Origin: an uncultured Ruminococcus sp.
GTDB lineage: Bacteria; Bacillota; Clostridia; Oscillospirales; Ruminococcaceae
Reading direction: 5' to 3'
DNA length: 25,679 nt
Assembly: GCA_900545285.1 (NCBI GenBank)
Contig: UQYK01000023.1
Location: 1 to 25,679 of the forward strand
Shown: in pieces, positions 1 through 8,178 of the stretch
How the letters are laid out: every line of letters starts with the position of its first letter
Position numbering within the stretch: the stretch's first letter is position 1
The notes under the pieces: model-generated
Seen by the model: only the letters and a program-made list of their open reading frames with translations
Database searches by the model: none
Told to the model about the DNA's origin: nothing
Position numbers and translations under genes: made by a program

Positions 1-48
1 GAGTGGCTTTATGTGTCATTCTTTTTTTGTGTTGCACTTATATTGTAA

Positions 49-240
49 ATCTATCATTACGAAAGCGTAAAGCAAGTTGCAGCAGAGATGCAGATGAGTG
101 AATCCGCGGTGAAAATGCGGATGAGCCGTGCACGGAAAAAGATGCAGCAGGAGCTGATTGACAAGGGCTATGCGTATGAGGATTCACCGGCGGTGCAGCA
201 AATCCGGTTTGCTGCTGTGGGAAAAGGAGCTATCTCATGA
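49..240 (+). pseudogene. C-terminal fragment of a sigma-70 family (ECF-like) sigma factor
   Basis: Reading the frame that ends at the TGA at 238-240 gives a typical sigma region 4 helix-turn-helix: YESVKQVAAEMQMSESAVKM followed by RMSRARKKMQQEL, which would contact the -35 element. The same frame has a TAA at 46-48, and nothing upstream of about position 49 in any frame looks like sigma region 2 or the start of region 4. The upstream 48 bases are T-rich and unlike the rest. The gene therefore appears truncated or interrupted right at the window edge. Its TGA overlaps the ATG of the next gene (ATGA), the usual arrangement for a sigma/anti-sigma pair. An assembly error or a shifted frame upstream could also explain the stop. 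Confidence 0.6.
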
Positions 241-1562
241 AATGGAATTGTTATGATTTATTGGATTACTACAACACAGAAAAAAACGATATGCCGGCGC
301 TGAAAACGCAGCCGATTCAGACGGATGCTGTGCTGGAACGGGTGCAGCGCCAGACCGGCTGCCTTTCTGCCAAACCGGAGAGAAAATTTCACCGGACAAG
401 ATGGGTGGCCGGGGCAGTTGCTGCGGTTGTCCTGGTGACTGGCGGCACAATGCTTTCGGCAGCTGCCGGTTATGGCGGATTAGATGCGTTCTTTCAGAGC
501 CTGACAGGAGATGTCACGCCGCACCATCCGGAAAAGATGGCATCTCTGGTGACAACGCCGGACAGCAGCTTTGACAGCACCAATGCAGCGGTACAGTTCC
601 AGCTGCTGGGCATGTACGGAGATGACAACCAGGCGCTCCTGAGCTTTCAGGTGTCTGCACGAGGGGATGCCGGGCTGAAGGATGGGCTGCAAGTGCGCTA
701 TCAGCTGTCGTTCCAGGATGAAGACGGTAGTGCCCAGCCCCTGGACAGCTTCGGCAGAACTGTTTGCTTACGGGAAAAGGACGGCGCGTATTATGTGAAT
801 TTGCGCATCGATCAGACCGATTTGCAGGGAAAGACGCTGGATGTCACATTTGAAAACTTTTACACAGAGGCACAGGTGACACAGGTCTGGAATCAGGTGC
901 AGGCCTACAATGACCAGATGCGGCAGGACTATATCCGGCAGACGCTGGGAGAGGACGCGCTGCAAGGTCTGGAGGATGGTGCGCTTCCGGCAGCATTTGA
1001 TCTGAATACCTGGAAAACCTATTGGCAGGAACAGAATCTGGATCAGAAGTGCGCCGACAAGGAGCAGGCGCTGTATGCGGCATCTGATTGTGCTGTTGCA
1101 GGCAGCTGGCACACCAATGTGGTACTGCATTTTACGAGCGCAGAGCCGATAACAGCTTATACAGAAGGCTGCACTGTGACGCTGCAAACACTGTCGGCAA
1201 GCGTTGCTGTGCCGGAAAGCTGGGAAGATTCAGAACATTTTGCTGCGTATGTAATTACGCTAAAGGACGGTAGAAAAATTTTTGATGAACTGATGGCAAA
1301 TGATGATGGTACAGAGGCGCTGTCACGGATTCACGCACTGCCCGGCTGTGAAACAGATACACTGGAACAGTATGTGCCGCTGGAAACTGTCTATGTAGAC
1401 GATAACAATGCGTCTGTGCTTTGCTACAGCGAGCCGATTGACCCGGATACTGTAGCATCCATTACCGCCTACCGGTACACCTATCTGGGAGATGCGGCAA
1501 GCGATACCAGCGGCATCGGCGGCTATGAGCTCACAGACACTACTGTAATCTATCAGGGCTAA
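237..1562 (+). CDS. Membrane-anchored anti-sigma-factor-like protein (DUF4179-type architecture)
   Basis: A 441-residue protein with a short polar cytosolic N-terminus (about 1-53), one transmembrane helix (about 54-78, rich in A, V and G), and a large predicted extracytoplasmic domain of about 360 residues. No catalytic motif is recognisable. This topology, plus the four-base ATGA overlap with a sigma region 4 fragment, is what is seen in ECF sigma/anti-sigma pairs of Clostridia, where the N-terminal segment holds the sigma factor and the outer domain senses the envelope. A good Shine-Dalgarno (GGAG at 225-228) supports the ATG at 237. Because the sigma gene looks broken, this could be an orphan anti-sigma. 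The family assignment rests on architecture and context, not on a recognised motif. Confidence 0.6.
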   Translation: MKWNCYDLLDYYNTEKNDMPALKTQPIQTDAVLERVQRQTGCLSAKPERKFHRTRWVAGAVAAVVLVTGGTMLSAAAGYGGLDAFFQSLTGDVTPHHPEKMASLVTTPDSSFDSTNAAVQFQLLGMYGDDNQALLSFQVSARGDAGLKDGLQVRYQLSFQDEDGSAQPLDSFGRTVCLREKDGAYYVNLRIDQTDLQGKTLDVTFENFYTEAQVTQVWNQVQAYNDQMRQDYIRQTLGEDALQGLEDGALPAAFDLNTWKTYWQEQNLDQKCADKEQALYAASDCAVAGSWHTNVVLHFTSAEPITAYTEGCTVTLQTLSASVAVPESWEDSEHFAAYVITLKDGRKIFDELMANDDGTEALSRIHALPGCETDTLEQYVPLETVYVDDNNASVLCYSEPIDPDTVASITAYRYTYLGDAASDTSGIGGYELTDTTVIYQG

Positions 1563-1564
1563 AG

Positions 1565-1586
1565 GGGGATGTCTTAAAGCATCCCC
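1565..1586 (+). promoter_or_regulatory. Intercistronic hairpin between the anti-sigma-like gene and the carboxypeptidase gene
   Basis: GGGGATG (1565-1571) pairs perfectly with CATCCCC (1580-1586) around an 8-nt loop, starting just after the upstream stop codon. There is no T-run, so it is more likely an mRNA-stability or processing element than a terminator. Confidence 0.4.
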
Positions 1587-1605
1587 GAAGAAAGGATGAA
1601 TGGAT

Positions 1606-2523
1606 ATGAGCAGAAAACAACAGCGCCGCAGGCGGCGGCATTCCAAACTGGTGGTGGCAGTTCTCATTCTCTGTCTGGGGGTGTTGGTGTTTTCGGCATG
1701 CTTTCTGTTTATCCCGAATCGGTATAACCATCTGGGGGACACTGCGTCTTCCGGAACAAACAACAGCCATACCACATCCCAGAGCGGAACTGCACAGCAA
1801 ACCGATGCACAGGCGTTTCTGGCGGTTCTGGAAGGGGAGACAGCACAGCTGGAGGAAGGCAACTGGAAAAGCAGTGACAAATCCGTTGCCAAGGTAGATC
1901 GCTCCGGCCTGGTTACCGGCGTAAAGCAGGGTACCTGCCAGATCAGCAAGAAGGATATGACATATCAGGTCGATGTGCGGCATCTGGAACAGCGGGAGAA
2001 CGGCACCTATGTGGACGGAATTCTCATTGTGAATAAGTCCTATCCGCTGTCGGCAGACTATGACCCCGGATTGCAGCCGGAGACAAAGGCAGCATTTCAG
2101 GAGCTGTGTGATGCAGCGGCAGCAGAAGGTATGGATATCTATGACGGTTCGGACTATCGGGATTACAGCTATCAGGTGAAAATCTATCACAACTATTGCT
2201 CGCTGTACGGCTGGGAAAAGGCGGATACTTTTTCGGCGCGTCCCGGCTATTCTGAGCATCAGTCCGGCCTGACCATTGACTGCAATACCATTGACGATGC
2301 ATTCGGCGAAACACAGGAAGCCGCATGGCTGGCAGAACACTGCGCAGACTACGGCTTCATTATCCGCTTCCCGAAGGGGAAGGAAGCGATCACCGGCTAT
2401 AAGTATGAGCCATGGCATATCCGCTATGTAGGTGCGGACGTGGCAAAGGAGATACAGAAGTATGGTCTGACTCTGGAAGAATATCTGGGTGTGGATTCTG
2501 TGTATGCAGAGCCATGGCAGTGA
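1606..2523 (+). CDS. VanY-type D-alanyl-D-alanine carboxypeptidase (peptidase family M15B), membrane-anchored
   Basis: Predicted zinc peptidase that trims the terminal D-Ala from peptidoglycan stem peptides outside the cytoplasm. From the ATG at 1606 it has 305 residues: a basic N-terminus (RKQQRRRRRHSK), a transmembrane anchor at about 16-36, a short Ig-like/Big_2-like stretch (WKSSDKSVAKVDRSGLVTGV), then the M15B domain. The zinc/catalytic signature is visible as SEHQSGLTID (H218, D225) and EPWHIRYVG (E268, H271). An ATG at 1600 is also in frame, but AAAGGA at 1591-1596 is only 3 nt from it and 9 nt from 1606, so 1606 is preferred. It follows the anti-sigma-like gene by 43 nt and is probably co-transcribed, suggesting a cell-wall-stress regulon. 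VanY here does not by itself imply vancomycin resistance: no vanHAX genes are present. Confidence 0.85.
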   Translation: MSRKQQRRRRRHSKLVVAVLILCLGVLVFSACFLFIPNRYNHLGDTASSGTNNSHTTSQSGTAQQTDAQAFLAVLEGETAQLEEGNWKSSDKSVAKVDRSGLVTGVKQGTCQISKKDMTYQVDVRHLEQRENGTYVDGILIVNKSYPLSADYDPGLQPETKAAFQELCDAAAAEGMDIYDGSDYRDYSYQVKIYHNYCSLYGWEKADTFSARPGYSEHQSGLTIDCNTIDDAFGETQEAAWLAEHCADYGFIIRFPKGKEAITGYKYEPWHIRYVGADVAKEIQKYGLTLEEYLGVDSVYAEPWQ

Positions 2524-2543
2524 AAAGGCGTCGATATGAGTGA

Positions 2544-2583
2544 AAAACGGCTGTTGTATTGTGTCTTTTGCAACAGCCGTTTT
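2544..2583 (+). terminator. Intrinsic terminator after the carboxypeptidase gene
   Basis: AAAACGGCTGTTG (2544-2556) pairs with CAACAGCCGTTTT (2571-2583), a perfect 13-bp stem with a 14-nt loop, about 20 nt after the stop codon. Confidence 0.8.
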
Positions 2584-2620
2584 GGGTTAGGGCAGATAAA
2601 ATAAAACGCCATTTTATGAA

Positions 2621-2664
2621 AAACCGCCTGTCGACAGTGCAAATGCACTGTCGACAGGCGGTTT
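2621..2664. terminator. Bidirectional terminator between convergent genes
   Basis: A perfect 20-bp inverted repeat (arm AAACCGCCTGTCGACAGTGC at 2621-2640, complement at 2645-2664) with an effective 4-nt loop lies between the (+) carboxypeptidase and the (-) dockerin gene. T-rich sequence follows on the + strand (GTTTGTTTATTTT), and on the - strand the stem runs into TTTTT then CATAAAA, so it can stop transcription from both sides. It is the main terminator for the GH94-dockerin operon. Confidence 0.8.
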
Positions 2665-2700
2665 GTTTATTTTGGTGTGGATTTGCCGGAAAAATCGGTG

Positions 2701-4485
2701 TTATGTTTCGCTTTCCAATAACAGCAGAAGCAGCAGTATATCCGAAATATCTGCAATGCCGTCATCATTTCCGTCACCGTTTGCGGCAGAAACCCCATTC
2801 AGCGACACAACTCCAAGCTGTGCTTTGCTGAGCAGCACCAAATCAGTTATATCTACAGTGCCATCCAAATTCACGTCACCGAAATGGCGAAAATACAGAT
2901 TGGCTTGTTCCAGTTTGCTGTTGGTACTCCACCAGATGTCGATTTCCCGCCACTGGTCTTCCGTTCCGTTGTAAAGAACTGTGGAAAGTGCATCACAGCC
3001 GGAAAAAACATAATGCTTCACCGTAGTGAGACTTTTCGGCAGTGAGACTTGTTCCAGATTGCGACAGGATTCCAGTGCATCATGTTCCATGACAGTGACG
3101 CCTTCCGGAATGGTGATTTTTTTCAGCCCGGTACAGTTGTAGAACATCCCTTCCGGTATGACAGGCATTCCGTTTTTCGGCAGGGTTACTTGTTCCAAGC
3201 CGGTGCAGGAGGCGAAAATGTCTGTTCCGAATGTGGTGACATCGGCGGGGATGGAAATGCTTTTCAATTGAGAACAGCCGGCAAAGGCGGAATCCCCCAG
3301 CAGTTCCAAATGCTCCGGCAGTGTAACCGATACAATCGCCGTATTGTTTTTGAATGCACCGTCTGCGATTTTCGTCACATCCGGCGGAAATGTCACAGCT
3401 CCCACACAGGCAGAACCGTCTACTGCGATGCCGTTATGCACCAAAAGCGGTGTTTCCGCTTGGGTTGCGGTGAGCCATGCCGTTTCTTGAAAGGCACAGA
3501 TGCCGAATTCGGTCAGTGCATCCGGAAGATTCAGTTCCGCCAGTGCGTCACAGCTGTAAAAGGCATAATCGCCCAGTTCCTGCAAGGATTCCGGCAGCTG
3601 TACCGCCGTCAAATCATCGCAGTGCTGAAACGCATAAGCACCGATTTTTGTCAGCGTGTCGGGCAGCGTCAGACGAGTCAGACCGGTATTGAGAAAGGCG
3701 CTTTTTGCAATCTCTGTGACGCCCTCGGGAATGTCAGCCTCTGTCAACGAAAGACAGCCGTCAAATGCACTTTCTTCAATCGAACATACCGTGTTCGGCA
3801 GGTCAATGCCGGTCAGCCTGTCGCAGTTGTAAAACGCATCTTCTCCGATGCTTTCCAAATAAGGGGGCAGCGTAATTTCGGTCAGTTCGGTTGCACAATA
3901 AAAGGCAGCCCTGCCGATACGGGTGACGCTGTCGGGCAGCGTGACGCCGGTCAGATGCACTTTGTCCGCAATGGCACCGGAGGAAACTGTTTTCACACCC
4001 TCCGGAATGACAATGTCTGTGGAAGCGGTTTCGGGCATGGAAACGAGAATGCCGTTTATAATGACCGGTGTGTTTTCGGGATTTTGGTTCTCATAAAACG
4101 GCGTATTATCAAAGGAATGGGCGAAGATATCCATCACGCTGTCGGGAATTTCAATCTGTGTCAGATTGGTGCAATCTGCGAATGCCTTGTTGGAAATGGC
4201 AGTCACCGGAACGCCGTAGACCTCCGATGGAATTGTCACCGATACTGCCGTATCGACGCAGTCGGTCACCTCCATGCGCAGTGCATTTTCCGGGACAATG
4301 CTCATGCCGTCCGGACAGTACATGGTGAAAGTCAAATCACCGATGGTATAGTCACGGCTGCCGATGGCAGAAGCCGTCAGCGTGGTATTGGACAATTCCA
4401 ATGTATCCGCAACAGGAATCGCCGCACATAACACGACACCGGAAAGAATCCCGACAAAAGCTTTTTTGCATATCGCTTTCATCAT
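2701..4485 (-). CDS. Secreted BspA-type leucine-rich-repeat protein with C-terminal type I dockerin
   Basis: A 594-residue protein. Residues 1-39 form a signal peptide (basic start, hydrophobic stretch GILSGVVLCAAIPVA, likely cleavage near TASA). Residues about 45-530 hold tandem LRR_5 (BspA-like) repeats of the form IPxxVTxIGxxAFxxCxxLTxVxLP. Residues from about 537 to the end form a type I dockerin: loops DVNLDGTVDITD and DGNDDGIADISD carry the Ca2+-binding Asp/Asn pattern. The dockerin should bind a cohesin on a scaffoldin, so the LRR domain probably serves adhesion or protein/carbohydrate binding on a cellulosome; no catalytic domain is seen. The ATG overlaps the TGA of the phosphorylase gene upstream (ATGATGA), so it is translationally coupled to it. 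ATG at 4482 is an equally possible start. Confidence 0.88.
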   Translation of the reverse strand: MMKAICKKAFVGILSGVVLCAAIPVADTLELSNTTLTASAIGSRDYTIGDLTFTMYCPDGMSIVPENALRMEVTDCVDTAVSVTIPSEVYGVPVTAISNKAFADCTNLTQIEIPDSVMDIFAHSFDNTPFYENQNPENTPVIINGILVSMPETASTDIVIPEGVKTVSSGAIADKVHLTGVTLPDSVTRIGRAAFYCATELTEITLPPYLESIGEDAFYNCDRLTGIDLPNTVCSIEESAFDGCLSLTEADIPEGVTEIAKSAFLNTGLTRLTLPDTLTKIGAYAFQHCDDLTAVQLPESLQELGDYAFYSCDALAELNLPDALTEFGICAFQETAWLTATQAETPLLVHNGIAVDGSACVGAVTFPPDVTKIADGAFKNNTAIVSVTLPEHLELLGDSAFAGCSQLKSISIPADVTTFGTDIFASCTGLEQVTLPKNGMPVIPEGMFYNCTGLKKITIPEGVTVMEHDALESCRNLEQVSLPKSLTTVKHYVFSGCDALSTVLYNGTEDQWREIDIWWSTNSKLEQANLYFRHFGDVNLDGTVDITDLVLLSKAQLGVVSLNGVSAANGDGNDDGIADISDILLLLLLLESET

Positions 4486-6878
4486 CCGAGAACAACCTCG
4501 ATGGTGTTCTTTTCAGCCAGTGCAGAAGCCGGAACATAGTCGCCGTCCAGTGCAGCACCGTTCAGTGTCAGAGAAGCTACGCCGCTCTGTACATGATTCG
4601 GGTTCTTGACAGAGATGTGGAGCTTCTTTCCGCGGAAGGTCTTTTCCATGGTAAAGCCGTTCCATTCTGCCGGAATAGACGGGCAGATGTGGAGACCGTC
4701 AGCATCCGGACGCATGCCGCAGATACCTTCTACACAGCCAACCATAACGGTGGAAGCCGTACCGGTCAGCCAGTGTACGTGAGAGCGTCCTGCATACGGA
4801 GAAGCTGTGGACTCGGTGAACTGGCCGTGTACATACGGTTCCAGAACACGCTGTTCTGCCTTGTCATTCATGGAAGCCGGAGAGCTTTCTTCAAAGTATC
4901 GGAATGCATCGTTTCCGTGACCCAGCAGGCTTTCTGCCAGAATCAGCCAGCCCTGAGACTGGGAGAAGATACCGCCGTTTTCCTTGGTGTCCGGATTGAA
5001 AATGTGCATCAGGGCACCGTCAAAGTAGTGGTCGATATACGGCGGATCCAGCAGCTTTGCGCCGTACGGTGTGTCCAGAATGTCGGCAACAGACTGCATT
5101 GCCTTGTCGCTCTGCTCCTTGGAAGCGAAGCCGGAGATTACGCTCCAGCTCTGCGGATTCAGCCACATGGAAGCTTCCGGATCCTTCTTGGCACCCACAA
5201 CAACGCCATCTTCCCGGATGCCGCGGATGAAGCGGTCATCATCCCAGCATGCAGCCAGTGCGTCGCCCAGTTCCTTCTGTACCTTGTCCAGATAGGAAAT
5301 GTATTCTGCATCGCCCCGCGCCGCAGCCAGCTCATGCATCATGGACATTGCATAGTACAGCTGGAATGCCACGAAAGTGGATTCGCCCTTCTTGCCCAGA
5401 CGCAGGCAGTCGTTCCAGTCTGCGTGGAGGCCGGCCGGCATATGGTGGTCGCCCAGACGCTCCATGGAGAAGCGGATGGCACGCTTTAAGTGATCATAAA
5501 CGGTGTCCTCGCCGCCGTTGGCATAGACGATCACTTCGTTGTAGAAATCCTTGTTGCCGGATTCGCCCACATATTTGCGAATGGTGGGGAACAGCCACAG
5601 TGCATCATCGGCACGGTAGGACGGGTGGCCGGTTTCCTTGACATATTCCGGATCGTCCGGTGTGTTTTCGTGGCCGGCGTTGTGGTTGAACTTTACCAGC
5701 GGCAGACCGCCGCCGTTGTCTACCTGTGCAGAAAGCATAAAGCGGATTTTTTCTGCGGCAAGCTCCGGATCCAGGTGAATGATACCCTGGATGTCCTGTA
5801 CTGTGTCCCGATAGCCATAGCCGTTCCGCAGGCCGCAGTAAACGAAGGATGCTGCACGAGACCAGATAAAGGTGATAAAGCACTGATATGCATTCCACAC
5901 ATTGATCATGTTGTTGAATGCGTCAGACGGTGTCTGTACCTGGAAGTTTTCCAGCTTGCCGTGCCAGAAGGATTTCAGCTCTGCAACTTCCTGATTTACC
6001 TTTCCGGCAGTCTCATAGGATGCCAGGATTTCATTTGCCTGTGCATTGTCCTTCTGTCCCAGAACGTAGATCAGTTCCTTGGATTCGCCCGGCTGGAGCA
6101 CAATGTCGCTCTGGAGCGCGCCGCAGGCATTGCCGTTGTAGTTCATTTCACCGGTGCACTTGCCCTGTTCTACTGCAATCGGGTTGGAATAGGTGCGGTA
6201 CGGGCCGACAAAGCTATCCAGATTGCCGTTATAGCCGGAAATCGGTGCGCCTACCATGCCGAAGAAACGCTCTCTGTGGTTGGAGCCAGTGGCATCCTTG
6301 CCGCTGTTTTCGTTGATGTGCTGGAGGATCTTGTTGCCTTCAAAGCTGGTACGTGTGATGAACAGGGTGTATTGCAGGTTTACCTGATCCTGTTCATAGT
6401 TGTTGTCATTGGTGAATTCCACAAAGCCGAAGGAAGACAGATTTCTCGGCTTGTCGCTGTTGTTCTTGATTACAGCGCGCCATACTTCATAGGTAGCGCC
6501 GATGGGAACATAATAGGTCACTTCGGAGGAAATGCCGGCATATTCTGCGGAAATAACTGTGTAAGCGGTACCGTGGCGGCAGACGCTCTTGTAAGCATCC
6601 AGCGGCTTGCCCACCGGCTGCCAGGAAGCAGACCAGTAATCGTTGGTGTCATTGTCCCGCAGATAGATATAACGGCCGGGCAGTGCCATCATAGAGTTGA
6701 AGCGGAACCGGCTGATTCTGCCGTTTGCGCCGGACTTGACAAAGCTGTAGCCGGCAGCGTTGTTGGAAATCATTGCACCGTATTCCGGAGAACCCAGGTA
6801 GTTTACCCAGGGTGCCGGAGTATCCGGATGATCAATGACGTATTCTTTGTTTTTCAGGTCAAAATAACCGTACTGCAT
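4482..6878 (-). CDS. Cellobiose phosphorylase (GH94)
   Basis: Predicted cytosolic enzyme that splits cellobiose with phosphate into glucose 1-phosphate and glucose, saving ATP during cellulose use. The start is placed at 6878, where AAGGAG lies at normal spacing and the protein opens with MQYGYFDLKNKEYVI, the typical GH94 N-terminus; this gives 798 residues, the usual family length (about 800). The catalytic-acid motif HADWNDCL is present, with the Asp at residue 490, the number I recall for the catalytic Asp of Cellvibrio gilvus cellobiose phosphorylase. GYRDTVQD, TGTAS (phosphate-site region) and the C-terminal RPDADGLHICPSIP motif also fit. Substrate is inferred from overall similarity; cellodextrin or other beta-glucoside phosphorylase activity is less likely. 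It is first in an operon with the LRR-dockerin gene. Confidence 0.92.
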   Translation of the reverse strand: MQYGYFDLKNKEYVIDHPDTPAPWVNYLGSPEYGAMISNNAAGYSFVKSGANGRISRFRFNSMMALPGRYIYLRDNDTNDYWSASWQPVGKPLDAYKSVCRHGTAYTVISAEYAGISSEVTYYVPIGATYEVWRAVIKNNSDKPRNLSSFGFVEFTNDNNYEQDQVNLQYTLFITRTSFEGNKILQHINENSGKDATGSNHRERFFGMVGAPISGYNGNLDSFVGPYRTYSNPIAVEQGKCTGEMNYNGNACGALQSDIVLQPGESKELIYVLGQKDNAQANEILASYETAGKVNQEVAELKSFWHGKLENFQVQTPSDAFNNMINVWNAYQCFITFIWSRAASFVYCGLRNGYGYRDTVQDIQGIIHLDPELAAEKIRFMLSAQVDNGGGLPLVKFNHNAGHENTPDDPEYVKETGHPSYRADDALWLFPTIRKYVGESGNKDFYNEVIVYANGGEDTVYDHLKRAIRFSMERLGDHHMPAGLHADWNDCLRLGKKGESTFVAFQLYYAMSMMHELAAARGDAEYISYLDKVQKELGDALAACWDDDRFIRGIREDGVVVGAKKDPEASMWLNPQSWSVISGFASKEQSDKAMQSVADILDTPYGAKLLDPPYIDHYFDGALMHIFNPDTKENGGIFSQSQGWLILAESLLGHGNDAFRYFEESSPASMNDKAEQRVLEPYVHGQFTESTASPYAGRSHVHWLTGTASTVMVGCVEGICGMRPDADGLHICPSIPAEWNGFTMEKTFRGKKLHISVKNPNHVQSGVASLTLNGAALDGDYVPASALAEKNTIEVVLG

Positions 6879-7034
6879 GGGTAGAAATCTCCTTTGCATG
6901 TTTATTTTCAAAAAATTCGTGGAACAGTATGTGGGAACAAAGCCCGTCTGGATATGGTTCTGGATCTGTTCTCGCGTGAAAAATCTGGAGATCCGCACTG
7001 CATTTTTTTGAAAAAGCGTGCCTCCTACTGTTCT
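6879..7034 (-). promoter_or_regulatory. Long 5' leader of the cellobiose phosphorylase mRNA
   Basis: About 155 nt lie between the predicted start of transcription (near 7034) and the phosphorylase ATG. Right at its 5' end is a perfect AGGAGG (complement of 7021-7026) with no ATG, GTG or TTG at normal spacing; the first ATG (7003) is 17 nt away and would open a 31-codon reading frame ending at 6908. Whether this is a leader peptide, a decoy ribosome site or chance cannot be decided from sequence. Confidence 0.35.
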
Positions 7035-7040
7035 AGTTTT

Positions 7041-7069
7041 ATCATACCATAGAACCGCTTTTTTTGCAA
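7041..7069 (-). promoter_or_regulatory. Sigma-A promoter of the GH94-dockerin operon
   Basis: On the - strand: TTGCAA (7069-7064), 17-bp spacer, TATGAT (7046-7041). Confidence 0.7.
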
Positions 7070-7210
7070 GGGGGGATGGAAAAAAAGTACAGAAAATTGA
7101 AGCCGCGCGATGCGGCATTTGGCGCGGGAAAAATACCGGCAATGGCGGCACTGCTTTTCCTGGATGCAGCTTTTCTCATCTGGTACTGCAAAAAAAATAA
7201 AAACTGGCAA

Positions 7211-7239
7211 TTGCAGCAATGCCAGAACTGTGGTATGCT
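7211..7239 (+). promoter_or_regulatory. Sigma-A promoter of pdxS-pdxT
   Basis: TTGCAG (7211-7216), 17-bp spacer, TATGCT (7234-7239) preceded by TGG. It gives a leader of about 60 nt and is divergent from the GH94 promoter about 140 bp away. Confidence 0.65.
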
Positions 7240-7305
7240 GAAAGAAACCAATGGCGGATTCCGGACGTGTTCTGGATTCTGTACAAAACAGGAGGTTATT
7301 TGAAA

Positions 7306-8178
7306 ATGGAAAATCGCTATGAACTGAATAAAAATCTGGCACAGATGCTCAAGGGCGGCGTTATCATGGACGTTACCACACCGGAGCAGGCAAAAATTGC
7401 AGAAGCAGCCGGCGCTTGTGCTGTTATGGCACTGGAACGGATTCCGGCAGACATTCGTGCAGCCGGCGGTGTATCCCGTATGAGTGACCCGAAGATGATT
7501 CGCGGCATTCAGGAAGCGGTCAGCATTCCGGTTATGGCAAAGTGCCGGATCGGTCATTTTGCAGAAGCGCAGATCTTGCAGGCAATCGAAATCGACTACA
7601 TTGACGAGAGCGAAGTACTGTCTCCGGCAGATGACAAGTATCACATTGACAAGACAAAGTTTGACGTACCGTTTGTCTGTGGCGCAAAGGATCTGGGCGA
7701 GGCACTGCGCCGGATTAACGAAGGCGCTTCTATGATTCGTACCAAGGGCGAACCGGGTACCGGTGATGTGGTACAGGCAGTTCGTCACATGCGTATGATG
7801 CAGGCAGAAATCCGCCGCCTCCAGTCTATGGCAGAGGACGAGCTGTTTGATGCTGCAAAGGAACTGCGTGTACCGTATGATCTGGTACAGTATGTACATG
7901 ATAACGGAAAGCTGCCGGTTGTCAACTTTGCAGCAGGCGGCGTTGCAACACCGGCAGACGCAGCTCTGATGATGCAGCTGGGTGCTGAGGGAGTATTCGT
8001 AGGTTCCGGTATCTTTAAGTCCGGCGATCCGGCAAAGCGCGCAGCAGCAATTGTAAAGGCTGTAACCAACTATCAGGATGCAAAGATGCTGGCAGAGCTG
8101 TCTACTGACCTGGGCGAAGCAATGGTTGGTATCAACGAGCAGGAGATCTCTCTGCTGATGGCGGAGCGTGGTAAGTAA
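7306..8178 (+). CDS. pdxS: Pyridoxal 5'-phosphate synthase, PdxS subunit
   Basis: Synthase subunit of the DXP-independent vitamin B6 route: it condenses ribose 5-phosphate, glyceraldehyde 3-phosphate and ammonia supplied by PdxT into PLP. The 290-residue TIM-barrel protein matches the usual family length. Visible active-site residues are D22 (VIMDVT), K79 (MAKCR) and K147 (RTKGEPGTG), two residues lower than the Bacillus subtilis numbering I recall (24, 81, 149). AGGAGG at 7290-7295 sits 10 nt before the ATG. Its TAA shares one base with the ATG of pdxT, so the two subunits of the complex are translationally coupled. Confidence 0.97.
   Translation: MENRYELNKNLAQMLKGGVIMDVTTPEQAKIAEAAGACAVMALERIPADIRAAGGVSRMSDPKMIRGIQEAVSIPVMAKCRIGHFAEAQILQAIEIDYIDESEVLSPADDKYHIDKTKFDVPFVCGAKDLGEALRRINEGASMIRTKGEPGTGDVVQAVRHMRMMQAEIRRLQSMAEDELFDAAKELRVPYDLVQYVHDNGKLPVVNFAAGGVATPADAALMMQLGAEGVFVGSGIFKSGDPAKRAAAIVKAVTNYQDAKMLAELSTDLGEAMVGINEQEISLLMAERGK

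Noticed and set aside
3049..4431. Open frame of 460 codons antisense to the LRR-dockerin gene
   Set aside because: Caused by the repeated codon pattern of the LRR units; no recognisable protein and no start signals.
4401..6884. Long frames antisense to the cellobiose phosphorylase gene
   Set aside because: Shadows of a gene with clear GH94 motifs; low-complexity products with no domain.
7064..7303. 79-codon frame upstream of pdxS
   Set aside because: It starts inside the divergent GH94 promoter, upstream of the pdxS promoter, and has no similarity I recognise; the Cys-rich end is not a clear zinc ribbon.
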